Below are positions 36,626 to 46,418 of a DNA stretch of 64,000 nt, piece after piece (the first letter of the stretch is position 1; every line of letters begins with the position of its first letter). Made by a program: the position numbers and the translations under genes. The stretch is from Chromobacterium sphagni (lineage in GTDB: Bacteria > Pseudomonadota > Gammaproteobacteria > Burkholderiales > Chromobacteriaceae). The stretch is taken from assembly GCF_001855555.1 (NCBI RefSeq), contig NZ_MKCT01000001.1, positions 186,001 through 250,000 of the forward strand, written 5' to 3'. The notes under the pieces were generated by a model. It did no database searches and was not told the origin of the DNA. It saw only the letters and a list, made by a program, of their open reading frames with translations.

Positions 36626-36987
36626 GGATGGGACGAACAAGCAAAATAGCCCCACGTGCGGGAACACGCGAGGCCGTTAAATTCGGGTCTTTTATCGAAT
36701 TGCGCCAGCACTTTCCCCCTGCCCAGCTGGATGCACCGCGACGCGCGGCTAAGCGCCAAAACTACCAGCAAAACGCCCGCGCCTTCGGCAGCAGCGCGCA
36801 GCCTTGCGCCGCTTGCGGCCAATGGCGACAAGGCTCGCAAACAATGGCCCTGCCCCTGTTTGGCCAGGTGTTCCATGCATCGGTTTGCCCGATTTGCTAT
36901 GAGAGCGTGCGCAGCAGAGGCCCATACCGGGCCAGCGTGGCGCACGGCATCGCCCAACGACAACACCATGAGGCTTGCCATGCGTAA
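36622..36987 (+). CDS. Small putative zinc-binding protein
   Basis: The product (121 residues from a GTG at 36622, or slightly shorter from an ATG at 36628) contains CAACGQWRQG and CPICYESVRSRGPYR, two CxxC pairs about 23 residues apart that could hold one zinc ion. The N-terminal region (FIELRQHFPPAQLDA) is amphipathic. Its start overlaps the preceding stop, so it belongs to the same operon. Role unknown; small zinc-finger proteins in island replication modules often bind DNA. Confidence 0.6.
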   Translation: MRMGRTSKIAPRAGTREAVKFGSFIELRQHFPPAQLDAPRRAAKRQNYQQNARAFGSSAQPCAACGQWRQGSQTMALPLFGQVFHASVCPICYESVRSRGPYRASVAHGIAQRQHHEACHA

Positions 36988-37156
36988 ACCCTTGCCATCC
37001 GCCCAGCGGGTGGACCGGCTGCGCTACCACCCGCGCGTGATTACCTTGGTGTTGATCCTGACTTGCATCCCCGCCTGCGAGCGAGTGAATACCGCCCCGG
37101 CCATGTATCACGCCTCAATGGCCGCTAAAGCGCCAAGCCTGCCGCACACCTCCTAA
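36980..37156 (+). CDS. Small hypothetical protein with one hydrophobic segment
   Basis: The 58-residue product (MRKPLPSAQRVDRLRYHPRV) has a basic N-terminus followed by ITLVLILTCIPACERV, either a membrane anchor or a lipoprotein-like signal with Cys. It overlaps the end of the previous gene. Coding status is likely from operon position but not proven. Confidence 0.45.
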   Translation: MRKPLPSAQRVDRLRYHPRVITLVLILTCIPACERVNTAPAMYHASMAAKAPSLPHTS

Positions 37157-37261
37157 GGAACACCAAATGAATCGCTCTATCCCCCTCCCCCACAACGGGC
37201 GGGAGGCCACCGGCTTGCCGTTTTTCTCGCACTCACTCACCCAATATGCCAAGGAAACCGC

Positions 37262-40168
37262 ATGAAGTTGCTGCCATTTGAACCGGTCAAAGCCGCCGCC
37301 CTGGCCGCCCTGCCCCGCGTGCTGGATTGGGCCGGGGTGCACTGGAAACAGGTGCATCACGAAATCCAGATGATCAACCCGACTCGCAGCAATGACGATG
37401 GCTATGGCTCGTTCTCGATCAATGCCCATAGCGGCGTGTGGGCGGACTTTGCCAGCGGCGACAAGGGCGGCGACGTGATTGCCCTGGTGGCTTACCTGAA
37501 GTCCTACGGCCAAGGCGAAGCCTGCAAGGACTTGGCCCGTTTGCTGGGCATCGTGAACGGCGAAGCGTCTGCCGCTGTCGCGCCTATGCCGCTGCCGGCG
37601 GCGGCTCCCACCACTGAAGCGGTGTTGCCGATTCCGGCCGCGCTGATGGGCAAGATGCCGCGCAGCAAGCCGCATCATCCCGGCAAGCCGGTGCAATTCT
37701 GGCGCTACAACAACGCCGCCGGGCAACCCCTGGTATTCGTGGTGCGTCTGGAGCCGGGCCAGAATGGCCGCAGCAAGGACTATTTCCCGCTCTCCGTCTG
37801 GAAAGACGCGGACAGCGGCAAGACCGCCTGGCGCTGGAAGAACCTGAACGCGCCGCGCCCGCTGTATGGCCTGGAGCGCTTAGCCGCGCGGCCTGACGCG
37901 CCAGTCGTGATCTGCGAGGGCGAGAAGGCTGCCGACGCCGCCGGCCAGTTGCTGCCCGAGCATGTGGCGGTGTGCTGGATGAACGGCGCGGAGGCGGTGG
38001 CCAAGGCTGACTTCGGCCCGCTGGCCGGACGCGATTGCCTGATCTGGCCCGACCACGACCAGCCCGGCCGCGAGGCCGCCCAAGCGGTGGCGCGCGCCTT
38101 GGCCAAGTTCGGCGCGGCCCGCGTGCGGCAGGTCCAGCTGGATGGCTTGAGCCAGTACGCGCCCGGCAGCCGGGACGGCCAACCGACATTGCGGGAGGGC
38201 GGCAACTGGCAAGACGGCGACGACGCCGCCGACGCGCTGGCCGCTGGCTGGACGGCGGACCATCTCGCGCTGCTGCAGGCGCAAGGCATGTGGATAGCGG
38301 GCGAGCCGCAGCCGGCGGCGACCGCGCCGCAGGTACAGACCCAACCGGTCAAGGCCGCCAAGGCGGCGCAAGCCGCCCAGCCATCACAAGGCGGCGGCAT
38401 CGGCAGCCCGTTCAAGCTGGCGGAGGCCGGCGTGTTCTTCCAGACAGAGGACATGGACGCGCCGCTATGGGTGTGCAGCCGGCTGGATATTCTGGCCCGC
38501 ACCCGCGACAAGCACGCCGGCAGCTGGGGCTTGCTGGTGCGTTTCGCCGATCCCGACCACAACCAGAAGGAATGGAACATCCCCTCGGAAATGCTGGCTT
38601 CCAGCGAAGGCGCGGAGGTGATCAAGGGCTTGCTGTCGCGTGGCCTGCTGCTGGGCGCGGGCCCGAAGGCGCGGCAACGACTGCTGGAGTATCTGGGCCG
38701 CTATGAGGGCGGCGAGCGCGCCACCATCGTGCCGCGCCTGGGCTGGCATCAGGACGCCTTCCTGTTGCCGGATACCCAGTTGGGCCCCAGCGCGGAACGT
38801 CTGGTGTTCGAGGCGGCGCAGAAACAGCGCGAGGCGATGCAATGCGCCGGCACCCTGGCCGACTGGCAACAGCAGCTGGCGCGCTATTGCGTTGGCAATA
38901 GCCGGCTGGCCTTCTCGGTGTCCACCGCCTTCGCCGGCCCGCTGCTGGGGGTGATGGGCAGCGAGTCGGGCGGCTTCCACTTCTACGGTGACAGTTCGCA
39001 AGGCAAGACCACGCTATTGCAGGCCGCCGCCAGCGTGTTTGGCGGGCCCGGCTATCTGCAGACCTGGCGCGCCACCGACAACAGCCTTGAGGCCATCGCC
39101 TCGGCTTACTCGGATTGCCTGCTGCCCTTGGACGAGATCCACCAGTGCGACCCGCGCATCATCGGCGAGGCGGTCTACATGCTGGGCAACGGGCGCGGCA
39201 AGAGCCGGGCCAACGACAAGGGTGGCAGCCGCGGGGCGGTGGCGGAATGGCGCTTGATGTTCCTGTCCTCCGGCGAGAAGACGCTGGCCGCCCACCTGGC
39301 CGAAGCCAAGAAGGACATGAAGGCCGGCATGGAGATTCGGATGCTGGCGGTGCAGGCCGACGCCGGCCAGGGCTTTGGCCTGTTCGACACCCTGCACGAC
39401 AAAGCCAGCGGCCAGGCGTTGTCCGACCACATCAAGGCGGCGGTGGCGCAGCAGCACGGCAGCGCCGCCCGCGCCTTCATTGAGCGTTTGGTTGCAGAAA
39501 AGGAAGACTTGCCGGCGCTGATCCGCCAGCAACTGGCGCGCTTCGACAGCGAAGCCTTGCCCAGCGCCGCCCATGGCCAGGCGCACCGAGCCGCCGCCCG
39601 CTTCGCCCTGGTGGCGATAGCCGGCGAGCTGGCCAGCGCCTGGGGCGTGACCGGCTGGCCCAAAGGCACCGCCTGGCAGGCGGCGATGACCTGCTTTGGC
39701 GATTGGCTGAAGGCGCGGGGCACCAGCGGCAACCGCGAGGACGAAGCGCTGTTGGCCAAGGTGCGCTTGTTCTTCGAACAGCACGGCGAAGCCCGCTTCA
39801 CCCGGCTGTCCAACGAAAGCATTCTTCACGAGCACGACGGCCACGCCCCCGACCCGGACGACCACGCGCCCAAGACCATCAGCCGTTGCGGCTACCGCCT
39901 GAAGGACAAGGTGTCCGGCCTGATCAAGTATTACGTGCTGCCGGAAAGCTTCCGCGCCGAAGTGTGCGCCGGGATGGACGTGAACCGGGTGTGCAAGCTG
40001 TTGACCGCGCAAGGCGCGCTGGAAGTGACCAAGGGAGCCGGCAACATGCTGCAAGTCCGCACTACGCCGGAGGCGAAGTACAGCAAGAGCGGACGAGCCA
40101 AGGTGTATTGCATTACCTCCGCCCTGTTTGGCGATGGCCCGGCGCAGGAGGATAGCGATGGCGCATGA
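37262..40168 (+). CDS. Primase-helicase (Toprim and DUF927 domains)
   Basis: The 968-residue protein is the likely replication protein of the island. The N-terminus is primase-like (YGSFSINAHSGVWADFASGD, GGDVIALVAYL). A Toprim-type region follows near residues 215-280 (PVVICEGEKAADAAG and DCLIWPDHDQPGREAA). After an Ala/Gln-rich linker comes a DUF927 helicase domain with Walker A GDSSQGKTTLLQAA near residue 575 and Walker B CLLPLDEIHQCD near 620, ending with a winged-helix-like tail. P4-type alpha proteins combine primase, helicase and origin-binding activities in the same way. The gene is very GC-rich and intact. Confidence 0.85.
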   Translation: MKLLPFEPVKAAALAALPRVLDWAGVHWKQVHHEIQMINPTRSNDDGYGSFSINAHSGVWADFASGDKGGDVIALVAYLKSYGQGEACKDLARLLGIVNGEASAAVAPMPLPAAAPTTEAVLPIPAALMGKMPRSKPHHPGKPVQFWRYNNAAGQPLVFVVRLEPGQNGRSKDYFPLSVWKDADSGKTAWRWKNLNAPRPLYGLERLAARPDAPVVICEGEKAADAAGQLLPEHVAVCWMNGAEAVAKADFGPLAGRDCLIWPDHDQPGREAAQAVARALAKFGAARVRQVQLDGLSQYAPGSRDGQPTLREGGNWQDGDDAADALAAGWTADHLALLQAQGMWIAGEPQPAATAPQVQTQPVKAAKAAQAAQPSQGGGIGSPFKLAEAGVFFQTEDMDAPLWVCSRLDILARTRDKHAGSWGLLVRFADPDHNQKEWNIPSEMLASSEGAEVIKGLLSRGLLLGAGPKARQRLLEYLGRYEGGERATIVPRLGWHQDAFLLPDTQLGPSAERLVFEAAQKQREAMQCAGTLADWQQQLARYCVGNSRLAFSVSTAFAGPLLGVMGSESGGFHFYGDSSQGKTTLLQAAASVFGGPGYLQTWRATDNSLEAIASAYSDCLLPLDEIHQCDPRIIGEAVYMLGNGRGKSRANDKGGSRGAVAEWRLMFLSSGEKTLAAHLAEAKKDMKAGMEIRMLAVQADAGQGFGLFDTLHDKASGQALSDHIKAAVAQQHGSAARAFIERLVAEKEDLPALIRQQLARFDSEALPSAAHGQAHRAAARFALVAIAGELASAWGVTGWPKGTAWQAAMTCFGDWLKARGTSGNREDEALLAKVRLFFEQHGEARFTRLSNESILHEHDGHAPDPDDHAPKTISRCGYRLKDKVSGLIKYYVLPESFRAEVCAGMDVNRVCKLLTAQGALEVTKGAGNMLQVRTTPEAKYSKSGRAKVYCITSALFGDGPAQEDSDGA

Positions 40169-40664
40169 GCTGGCGACGTGGTTTGACGAACTGCCCACAG
40201 CGGCGAGCCCAACCGACATGGCAACCCGCCGCCAGGCGGACAACGCCGCGCCCGATCCACTGGCCCTGCCCTGGTGTCGGGACGACGGCCCCGAGCTGGC
40301 CGGCGCGGACCTGCACCCCGACGAGCGCTTGCCGCTGCTGTGCCGGGGCTGCGCGGCCCTGCGAGAAGGACAATGCCGACAGCTGGCAACGATTCCCACA
40401 CATGAGCAAACCGCCCGCTGCGATGCCTTCCAGCCCCTGCCTGGCGTCACAATGGGGCATTGTTGGCTGTGGCGGCTGACCTTGAAGGATGGCCGGCTGG
40501 TTTGGTGGAGCAACCTGCCGCCGGCCAATCAAGCCACCGTATTGCGCCGGGCGCGCCTGCGCTATGGCGTGGCTTTGGCAACGGTACGGCCGCAGCCTGG
40601 TTGGCAAGAGTTACCTGCCGTCAATCCTCGCCCCCATATGGGCTGTAACCCCACTTGCGGCTAG
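40158..40664 (+). CDS. Cysteine-containing hypothetical protein after the primase
   Basis: The ATG at 40158 follows GGAGG and lies inside the primase gene end, so the two are coupled. The 168-residue product has LCRGCAALREGQC with three closely spaced Cys and later CDAFQPLP, a possible Fe-S or zinc site. Its last ~16 residues (NPRPHMGCNPTC region) are encoded by sequence that resembles a decayed CRISPR repeat, so the original C-terminus may have been replaced when the array landed here. Function unknown; similar small genes follow primases in related islands. Confidence 0.65.
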   Translation: MAHELATWFDELPTAASPTDMATRRQADNAAPDPLALPWCRDDGPELAGADLHPDERLPLLCRGCAALREGQCRQLATIPTHEQTARCDAFQPLPGVTMGHCWLWRLTLKDGRLVWWSNLPPANQATVLRRARLRYGVALATVRPQPGWQELPAVNPRPHMGCNPTCG

Positions 40665-40717
40665 TGGTGCACTCGGAAGTCCTTTACTTCAACTCACGAG
40701 CCCAAGTGGGGGACGAC
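40618..40717. repeat. Two decayed CRISPR repeats beyond the array end
   Basis: 40686-40717 matches the CRISPR repeat at about 23 of 32 positions and lies 34 bases from the first good repeat. 40618-40649 matches at about 20 of 32, with an exact TCAATCC, and lies 36 bases from the previous one. Both gaps equal a spacer, so these look like fossil repeat units at the old, leader-distal end. Confidence 0.65.
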
Positions 40718-40751
40718 TCGCTCCGGACTCTGTAGCTGCCAACACCACCAC

Positions 40752-43360
40752 GTTTCAATCCACGCGCCCGCGTGGGGCGCGACGTCGCTTGCGGTCATTA
40801 CCCTATTCACAACGCAGGGTTTCAATCCACGCGCCCGCGTGGGGCACGACTACATGGCATCGCCGATGGTCAGCTCTTTCATGCGTTTCAATCCACGCGC
40901 CCGCGTGGGGCGCGACGATCCAGTTCTGCGCGGCGGCATTGATGCAGAGGTTTCAATCCACGCGCCCGCGTGGGGCGCGACACGCCCGGATTGTTGAAAT
41001 CGGCCAGCGCATAAATAGTTTCAATCCACGCGCCCGCGTGGGGCGCGACTGTTGAGCCTGATCCTGCGCGGATTTTGCACAGAGTTTCAATCCACGCGCC
41101 CGCGTGGGGCGCGACTGGATCGTGCTGAAATGCCCACGCGCCGCAATTGTGTTTCAATCCACGCGCCCGCGTGGGGCGCGACGTCCGAGTCGATACCGTA
41201 AACGGTGCCGCACAGCGTTTCAATCCACGCGCCCGCGTGGGGCGCGACGCAATGACTGTCCCGTTTACCACCGTGTATAAATCGTTTCAATCCACGCGCC
41301 CGCGTGGGGCGCGACCATATCTTCGAAGACGAAACCGAATCGCGCGTCGGTTTCAATCCACGCGCCCGCGTGGGGCGCGACTGCAAACCCTGACCCAACT
41401 GGCGGACGCCGTAGAGTTTCAATCCACGCGCCCGCGTGGGGCGCGACTCGGCAGCAGTCTGGTGGCACTCCACGCGCAATGGGTTTCAATCCACGCGCCC
41501 GCGTGGGGCGCGACATTAAATGGGGCTGCGGACGGTCCAGCTTCGGCGTTTCAATCCACGCGCCCGCGTGGGGCGCGACATGCTCGCAAACGGAATCCGG
41601 TGTCAGCCTCAATGTTTCAATCCACGCGCCCGCGTGGGGCGCGACCGTCTGCGCGTTGATACCATAACCAAGCGAACTGTTTCAATCCACGCGCCCGCGT
41701 GGGGCGCGACGTGCCGGCCGCAGCGCCCGTCGTGGCCGCAGTGGTTTCAATCCACGCGCCCGCGTGGGGCGCGACGTCAATTCGGGTGCCAGCGTGCTGG
41801 TCGGGTGGGGTTTCAATCCACGCGCCCGCGTGGGGCGCGACGCCTGGGGGCTATCCGAAAGGTGCAGTGCCCATGTTTCAATCCACGCGCCCGCGTGGGG
41901 CGCGACGACCCGACCCTGGTGATCAAGGACGAAAACCCGCAGTTTCAATCCACGCGCCCGCGTGGGGCGCGACAAGTTGTAGGCGCTGCGGAACTCATGG
42001 CCAAGCTGTTTCAATCCACGCGCCCGCGTGGGGCGCGACTTCCCGTCGCGTTACAGGAAACGCTTGAGGCAGCGTTTCAATCCACGCGCCCGCGTGGGGC
42101 GCGACCTGGTATCGTTTGTCAAAAAACGCCAGGGCGGTGTTTCAATCCACGCGCCCGCGTGGGGCGCGACGGACGAGGTCAAGAGCGCGGCCCAGAAAGA
42201 GCAAGTTTCAATCCACGCGCCCGCGTGGGGCGCGACGTCCAGCTTCGAAAAAGCGGACGACAGGGAGTCAAGTTTCAATCCACGCGCCCGCGTGGGGCGC
42301 GACGGTCAAAACGGCGTGATGCTGCCGAGTGTCGATTTGTTTCAATCCACGCGCCCGCGTGGGGCGCGACGAATTACCGTACACGTATGCGGATACCCCG
42401 GACGTGTTTCAATCCACGCGCCCGCGTGGGGCGCGACCTGTCCATCAAATTTTGGCCGCGGTAACGGTGCCGGTTTCAATCCACGCGCCCGCGTGGGGCG
42501 CGACCCGGCCGAAACACGCACATAACCGCCGGCCGCAGTTTCAATCCACGCGCCCGCGTGGGGCGCGACTCACCATTTCGTCGACTGAGGATTTTACACA
42601 TGGTTTCAATCCACGCGCCCGCGTGGGGCGCGACGCTGGCTGCATCCCAAATTGTCGATGTTATGCCGTTTCAATCCACGCGCCCGCGTGGGGCGCGACC
42701 CAAGTGGTTTTGACATTCAGCACTTTGTCACCGTTTCAATCCACGCGCCCGCGTGGGGCGCGACTCCCCTGCATGGGCAACGCGCACTGCAGCCGAGGTT
42801 TCAATCCACGCGCCCGCGTGGGGCGCGACCTGTTCCCCAGGGGCGGCCCACGCGAGTGTAGAGTTTCAATCCACGCGCCCGCGTGGGGCGCGACCACTTC
42901 GGGTATTCCCGGTACTCGTATGGCGCGGTGTTTCAATCCACGCGCCCGCGTGGGGCGCGACGGCATGCTTCCTGGTCGAACTCTCCAGTCGATACAGTTT
43001 CAATCCACGCGCCCGCGTGGGGCGCGACTGCCGGCATGCGCATGACACAGCAGCAATGCGTGGTTTCAATCCACGCGCCCGCGTGGGGCGCGACGGAAGT
43101 CGAATATTGATCAAAGAGAGGTGGCATAGTTTCAATCCACGCGCCCGCGTGGGGCGCGACGACAGGGCATTTCCTGCTGGTTGCCGAACGCCGCTGTTTC
43201 AATCCACGCGCCCGCGTGGGGCGCGACAGCTTGCAAAGGTTGTTGTGGGTGAGTTCCATGGTGTTTCAATCCACGCGCCCGCGTGGGGCGCGACTCCCGC
43301 CTGCAATTACGATCGAGCCACCCAAGAAGTTTCAATCCACGCGCCCGCGTGGGGCGCGAC
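40752..43360 (-). CRISPR. Type I-C CRISPR array, 40 repeats and 39 spacers
   Basis: The repeat is 32 bases, beginning GTTTCAATCCACGCGCC and ending GTGGGGCGCGAC on the plus strand. Its reverse complement (GTCGCGCCCC...GGATTGAAAC) is the usual type I-C orientation, so the array is probably transcribed on the minus strand from the cas2 side. I counted 40 repeats; spacers are about 33-36 bases and appear all different. Only the second repeat from the left (40819-40850) shows a substitution (GGGGCACGAC). All leader-proximal repeats look perfect, as expected in an active array. Open frames through the array (FNPRARVGRD and the like) are artefacts. Confidence 0.97.
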
Positions 43361-43552
43361 TGGGTCACTACAAACATATGAAAACAAATGTATTTTCATC
43401 CAGAAAACGCGAACCAGCTACAAAATAGCCGGTCTCGCCGTTTGCGCGCCATCGCGGCGGGCCGGATAGGCTGGCCAATCCACAGTCTGCAACTGGCGCG
43501 AACCTCCCAGGGAATGGGCAGTCACTTGGGGTTCGCACAGCGAGTCTCCGGC
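43361..43552 (-). promoter_or_regulatory. CRISPR leader region
   Basis: The ~190 bases between the last repeat and cas2 hold no gene. The part next to the array (43361-43410) is AT-rich and would contain the promoter and integration signals of the leader on the minus strand. Confidence 0.65.
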
Positions 43553-43843
43553 TTACAGCACCAAAGGCCCCTGTAGATCTAGCACCGGTTTAGCACCGAT
43601 GTGCTCAACTTTCTGTTTCCAATTGCTGCCCAGATAATAGAAACGCAGGCTGTCCTGCCGCGCATCTATCAGCGAGCACAACTTGTCCCGCAGCAGCACC
43701 CATTGCGCAGGCTCTACCTCTATTTCAAACACCGAATATTGCGCGCGCTGGCCGTAATTTCTGCAGACACGTGCCACCTTACGCAAACGGGCGGCGCCAT
43801 CCTTGTCCTGGGTGCGGACGTCGTAGCTGACCAGCACCATCAT
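43553..43843 (-). CDS. cas2: CRISPR-associated endonuclease Cas2
   Basis: Cas2 forms the core of the Cas1-Cas2 spacer integrase. The 96-residue protein begins MMVLVSYDVRTQDKDGAARL, with the conserved Asp after the first strand. VCRNYGQRAQYSVFEIEVEP follows, typical of type I-C Cas2. The start at 43843 is supported by AGGAGGG upstream; the longer open frame reads backwards into cas1. It is the last cas gene before the array. Confidence 0.95.
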   Translation of the reverse strand: MMVLVSYDVRTQDKDGAARLRKVARVCRNYGQRAQYSVFEIEVEPAQWVLLRDKLCSLIDARQDSLRFYYLGSNWKQKVEHIGAKPVLDLQGPLVL

Positions 43844-43856
43844 CTTGCCATCCCTC

Positions 43857-44897
43857 CTATTTCCACAAGAACGGCGGATAAGCGTCGAGATCGCCACGCA
43901 AGTGCCGCGCCAGCAATTGCGCCTGGATCGCAGGGAACAAACCCAGTTCGGCCTTTTCATCCAGGTAAGCATGTAGCAGGCTGTCGCGCTTGCGTTCCTG
44001 GTACGCCACCAGCACCGTCTTACGTGCCTCGTCACTCAGCAGCACACCACCGTTTTCCTGCGCACGAAAGTCCTTTGCGTTCAATTGGCGACGATTGAAC
44101 AGCGACAGGGCCAACCGGTCGGCCAGCACCGGCCGGAACTCTTCCACCAGATCTAGCGCCAAGCTGGGACGGCCAGGACGGTCGCGATGCAGAAAGCCTA
44201 CCGCCGGGTCTAGGCCTACGCTTTCCAGCGCCGAGCGACAGTCATGGGTGAGCAGGGTGTACAAGAAGGATAATACGGCGTTGACCGGGTCACGCGGCGG
44301 CCTGCGGCTGCGCCCGGCAAAGCTCACCTCCGGGTCCTCCACCCGCAACAGATGAGGAAATACGGCGAAATAGTTCTGGGCGGCTTCGCCCTCCACTCCG
44401 CGCAGCTCGTCCAGATCGACGCCATGCCATAACTTGTCCGCCAACCTGCCCAGACGCTTGCGCGCCTGTTCTAGTTCGCCGCGCGCCGCCGCGTCCAAGC
44501 CGGCGCCATGGTCGCGCAAACCGCGTGACAATACCGCACGCTGGTTGTAGAGCTTGCCCAGCAGCAGATGGCGCGCCAGCGAGAGACAAGCCGGCTCGTC
44601 GTCGCTAGTGCGGTACTGCGCCCGACGCAGCAGCACATTGCCAGATACCGGCCCTTCCACCCGGGCCAGGAAACGACCGTTCGGGCTCAGATAGCTGATG
44701 GTAATGCCCCTCTCGGCGCAAAAACCCATCAACGGCGGTGAAACCAACACCCGGCCAAAACAGACCAGCCCTTCCAGCATGTGCACAGGCAGGCGCGCCC
44801 GCTCGCTGCCCTCCACCTCCATGACCAGGTTCTCGCCATCCTTGCGCAACCAAGCGCCTTCGGTGGTGACATAGACGGTGTTGAGCTGACGTCGCAT
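43857..44897 (-). CDS. cas1: CRISPR-associated endonuclease Cas1 (type I-C)
   Basis: Cas1 catalyses insertion of new spacers. From the ATG at 44897 it has 346 residues, beginning MRRQLNTVYVTTEGAWLRKD. The metal-binding Glu is in GVEGEAAQNYFAVF, the His in VGFLHRDRPGRPSLALDLVE, and the acidic residues in EEFRPVLADRLALSLF, so the active site looks intact. It starts directly after the cas4 stop and ends 13 bases before cas2. Confidence 0.95.
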   Translation of the reverse strand: MRRQLNTVYVTTEGAWLRKDGENLVMEVEGSERARLPVHMLEGLVCFGRVLVSPPLMGFCAERGITISYLSPNGRFLARVEGPVSGNVLLRRAQYRTSDDEPACLSLARHLLLGKLYNQRAVLSRGLRDHGAGLDAAARGELEQARKRLGRLADKLWHGVDLDELRGVEGEAAQNYFAVFPHLLRVEDPEVSFAGRSRRPPRDPVNAVLSFLYTLLTHDCRSALESVGLDPAVGFLHRDRPGRPSLALDLVEEFRPVLADRLALSLFNRRQLNAKDFRAQENGGVLLSDEARKTVLVAYQERKRDSLLHAYLDEKAELGLFPAIQAQLLARHLRGDLDAYPPFLWK

Positions 44898-44898
44898 A

Positions 44899-45525
44899 TC
44901 AGGTGTCCCATTGTTGTCGAAGCCAAGCATTGACGCTCTCTTGACGCCCAAGCAGGCGCGGCTGGCACAACTCCAGCAGAGAGCAGGCGTCGCAGCGGCG
45001 CGATTCGTAGCTCGCGTGCGGCGTTTGCCGCTTGTCAAATAGCGCCCGAGTGGCGGAGATGGTGTCAAGCGTCAGCCCGCGCAGCACCTCGTCAAAACGG
45101 ACCACCCTCCGTCTACGCGTCTTTCCGTAATACAAGGCGCCCTCGTCAATCGGCCGGCCCAGCATGTGTTCCAGGCACAGCGCCTGGGCGCATAGCTGCA
45201 CCTCGTCGGCGCGGTGGCCCTTGGGCCGCCCGCGCTTGTATTCCACCGGATAGGCCTGTTCGCCCTGCTGCGTGGCGTGGAATTCAACGATGTCCGCCAC
45301 ACCCGCGATACCCAGCGCGGGAGCAGCCAACGCCATAGCGCTGACCACACGGACGCCGCGCCGGGTTTCCATGCCTGGCTGGTCGGCCCGCTCGTGCATG
45401 ATCCTGCCCTCCGCCGTCTGCTCGTTCTCTGCCCACAACTGCTCCAGGTGGATCAGCGCGCACTGCCTGGGGCAGTACAGATAGTGCTGCAGTGCGGAGA
45501 GCGGAATCAGTTCGTCGTCTTCCAT
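44899..45525 (-). CDS. cas4: CRISPR-associated exonuclease Cas4
   Basis: Cas4 trims and orients prespacers with the right PAM for Cas1-Cas2. The 208-residue protein (MEDDELIPLSALQHYLYCPR) has the four Fe-S cysteines (YCPRQC region and RRCDACSLLELC) and RecB-type nuclease residues in GVADIVEFHAT and YPVEYKRGRPKG. I use the ATG at 45525; the longer open frame overlaps cas7 coding sequence. Confidence 0.93.
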   Translation of the reverse strand: MEDDELIPLSALQHYLYCPRQCALIHLEQLWAENEQTAEGRIMHERADQPGMETRRGVRVVSAMALAAPALGIAGVADIVEFHATQQGEQAYPVEYKRGRPKGHRADEVQLCAQALCLEHMLGRPIDEGALYYGKTRRRRVVRFDEVLRGLTLDTISATRALFDKRQTPHASYESRRCDACSLLELCQPRLLGRQESVNAWLRQQWDT

Positions 45526-45538
45526 CGCATCTCCCGGC

Positions 45539-46408
45539 TTACAGCAGCTCTTGCACCTCCACTCCGGCCGGAATGGCGGCACGGTCCACCGCGACTCGGT
45601 AATCGGCGAAGCCGCGCGCCGGACTATCCGTTTCTCCATCCGTCCGGCTAACCCGCACCGCGTCGAACAGCTTGTGCGCTGGCGCGTTGCCCATCGCCGA
45701 TTCGTGCCGGAACACGATCAGCTTGCGCGCCGCCATCTCGCCGCGCGCGGCGGAGCGGTCATGTTCGAACATATTGATCAGGCCACGCCACAGCAGCTGC
45801 AGGTCGCCCTCGCCAAAGCCGGAGCGCTCGGCCAGCTTGGCGGAGATGAAGCCATGGGCGCGGTAAAGGCCGTAGGGAACGATGTGCTTGCGACCCATGG
45901 TCCGTTCTTTTTCCAGGTCTTTCTCATTGGTAACGGCCATCCGTGTGATTGACACCTCCAGCGGCACTACCGGCTCGATGGATGTTGCAAAGGTCAGCTG
46001 TATCGGGCCGCGCACCTGTCCGGCGTTGACTTCTGTCGTCATCACCGCGCCAAAGGCGCGCACATCGAAAAAGTTCTTGCACATCCAGGCGGTCAGCTCG
46101 CGCGCTTTGGCCTCGTCCTTGGGCAGCTTCTTGGACTCGGGCTCGATGCTCAGCGCCTCGTAAGCGCGCTTGTGCTGGTTATTGAGCACCGATTTTTCCT
46201 GCATATAAAGTGCGAAACCTGGTTCGCCGTCTTTCTCCAGAGCCACGTAGTTGCGCAGCTTGCGCTTCAGGCACACGTCAGTGACCAGTCCCTGGTTGGT
46301 TTCCGGGTCCAGCCGTGGCAGGTTGCCGGCGTCGGGGTCGCCGTTCGGGTTACCGTTGCTGACGTCGAACAGATAAACAAACTCGTAGCGGTTGGCGATA
46401 GCGGTCAT
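45539..46408 (-). CDS. cas7c: Type I-C Cascade backbone protein Cas7 (Csd2)
   Basis: Cas7 polymerises along the crRNA to form the backbone of the surveillance complex. The 289-residue protein begins [20 protein letters not shown], followed by [20 protein letters not shown], a hallmark of Csd2. [20 protein letters not shown] and [19 protein letters not shown] are also typical. The start at 46408 is 10 bases after cas8c. Confidence 0.95.
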   Translation of the reverse strand: MTAIANRYEFVYLFDVSNGNPNGDPDAGNLPRLDPETNQGLVTDVCLKRKLRNYVALEKDGEPGFALYMQEKSVLNNQHKRAYEALSIEPESKKLPKDEAKARELTAWMCKNFFDVRAFGAVMTTEVNAGQVRGPIQLTFATSIEPVVPLEVSITRMAVTNEKDLEKERTMGRKHIVPYGLYRAHGFISAKLAERSGFGEGDLQLLWRGLINMFEHDRSAARGEMAARKLIVFRHESAMGNAPAHKLFDAVRVSRTDGETDSPARGFADYRVAVDRAAIPAGVEVQELL

Positions 46409-46418
46409 ATGGTTATCC

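Noticed and set aside
36622-37156. Restriction-modification or toxin-antitoxin genes in the small-gene cluster
   Set aside because: No methyltransferase, nuclease, RelE or HigA-type motif is visible; they are left as hypothetical proteins.
40752-43469. Many open frames across the array encoding repeated FNPRARVGRD, FQSTRPRGAR or SRPTRARGLK text
   Set aside because: They are CRISPR repeats read as protein; their period is repeat plus spacer, and none has a ribosome site.
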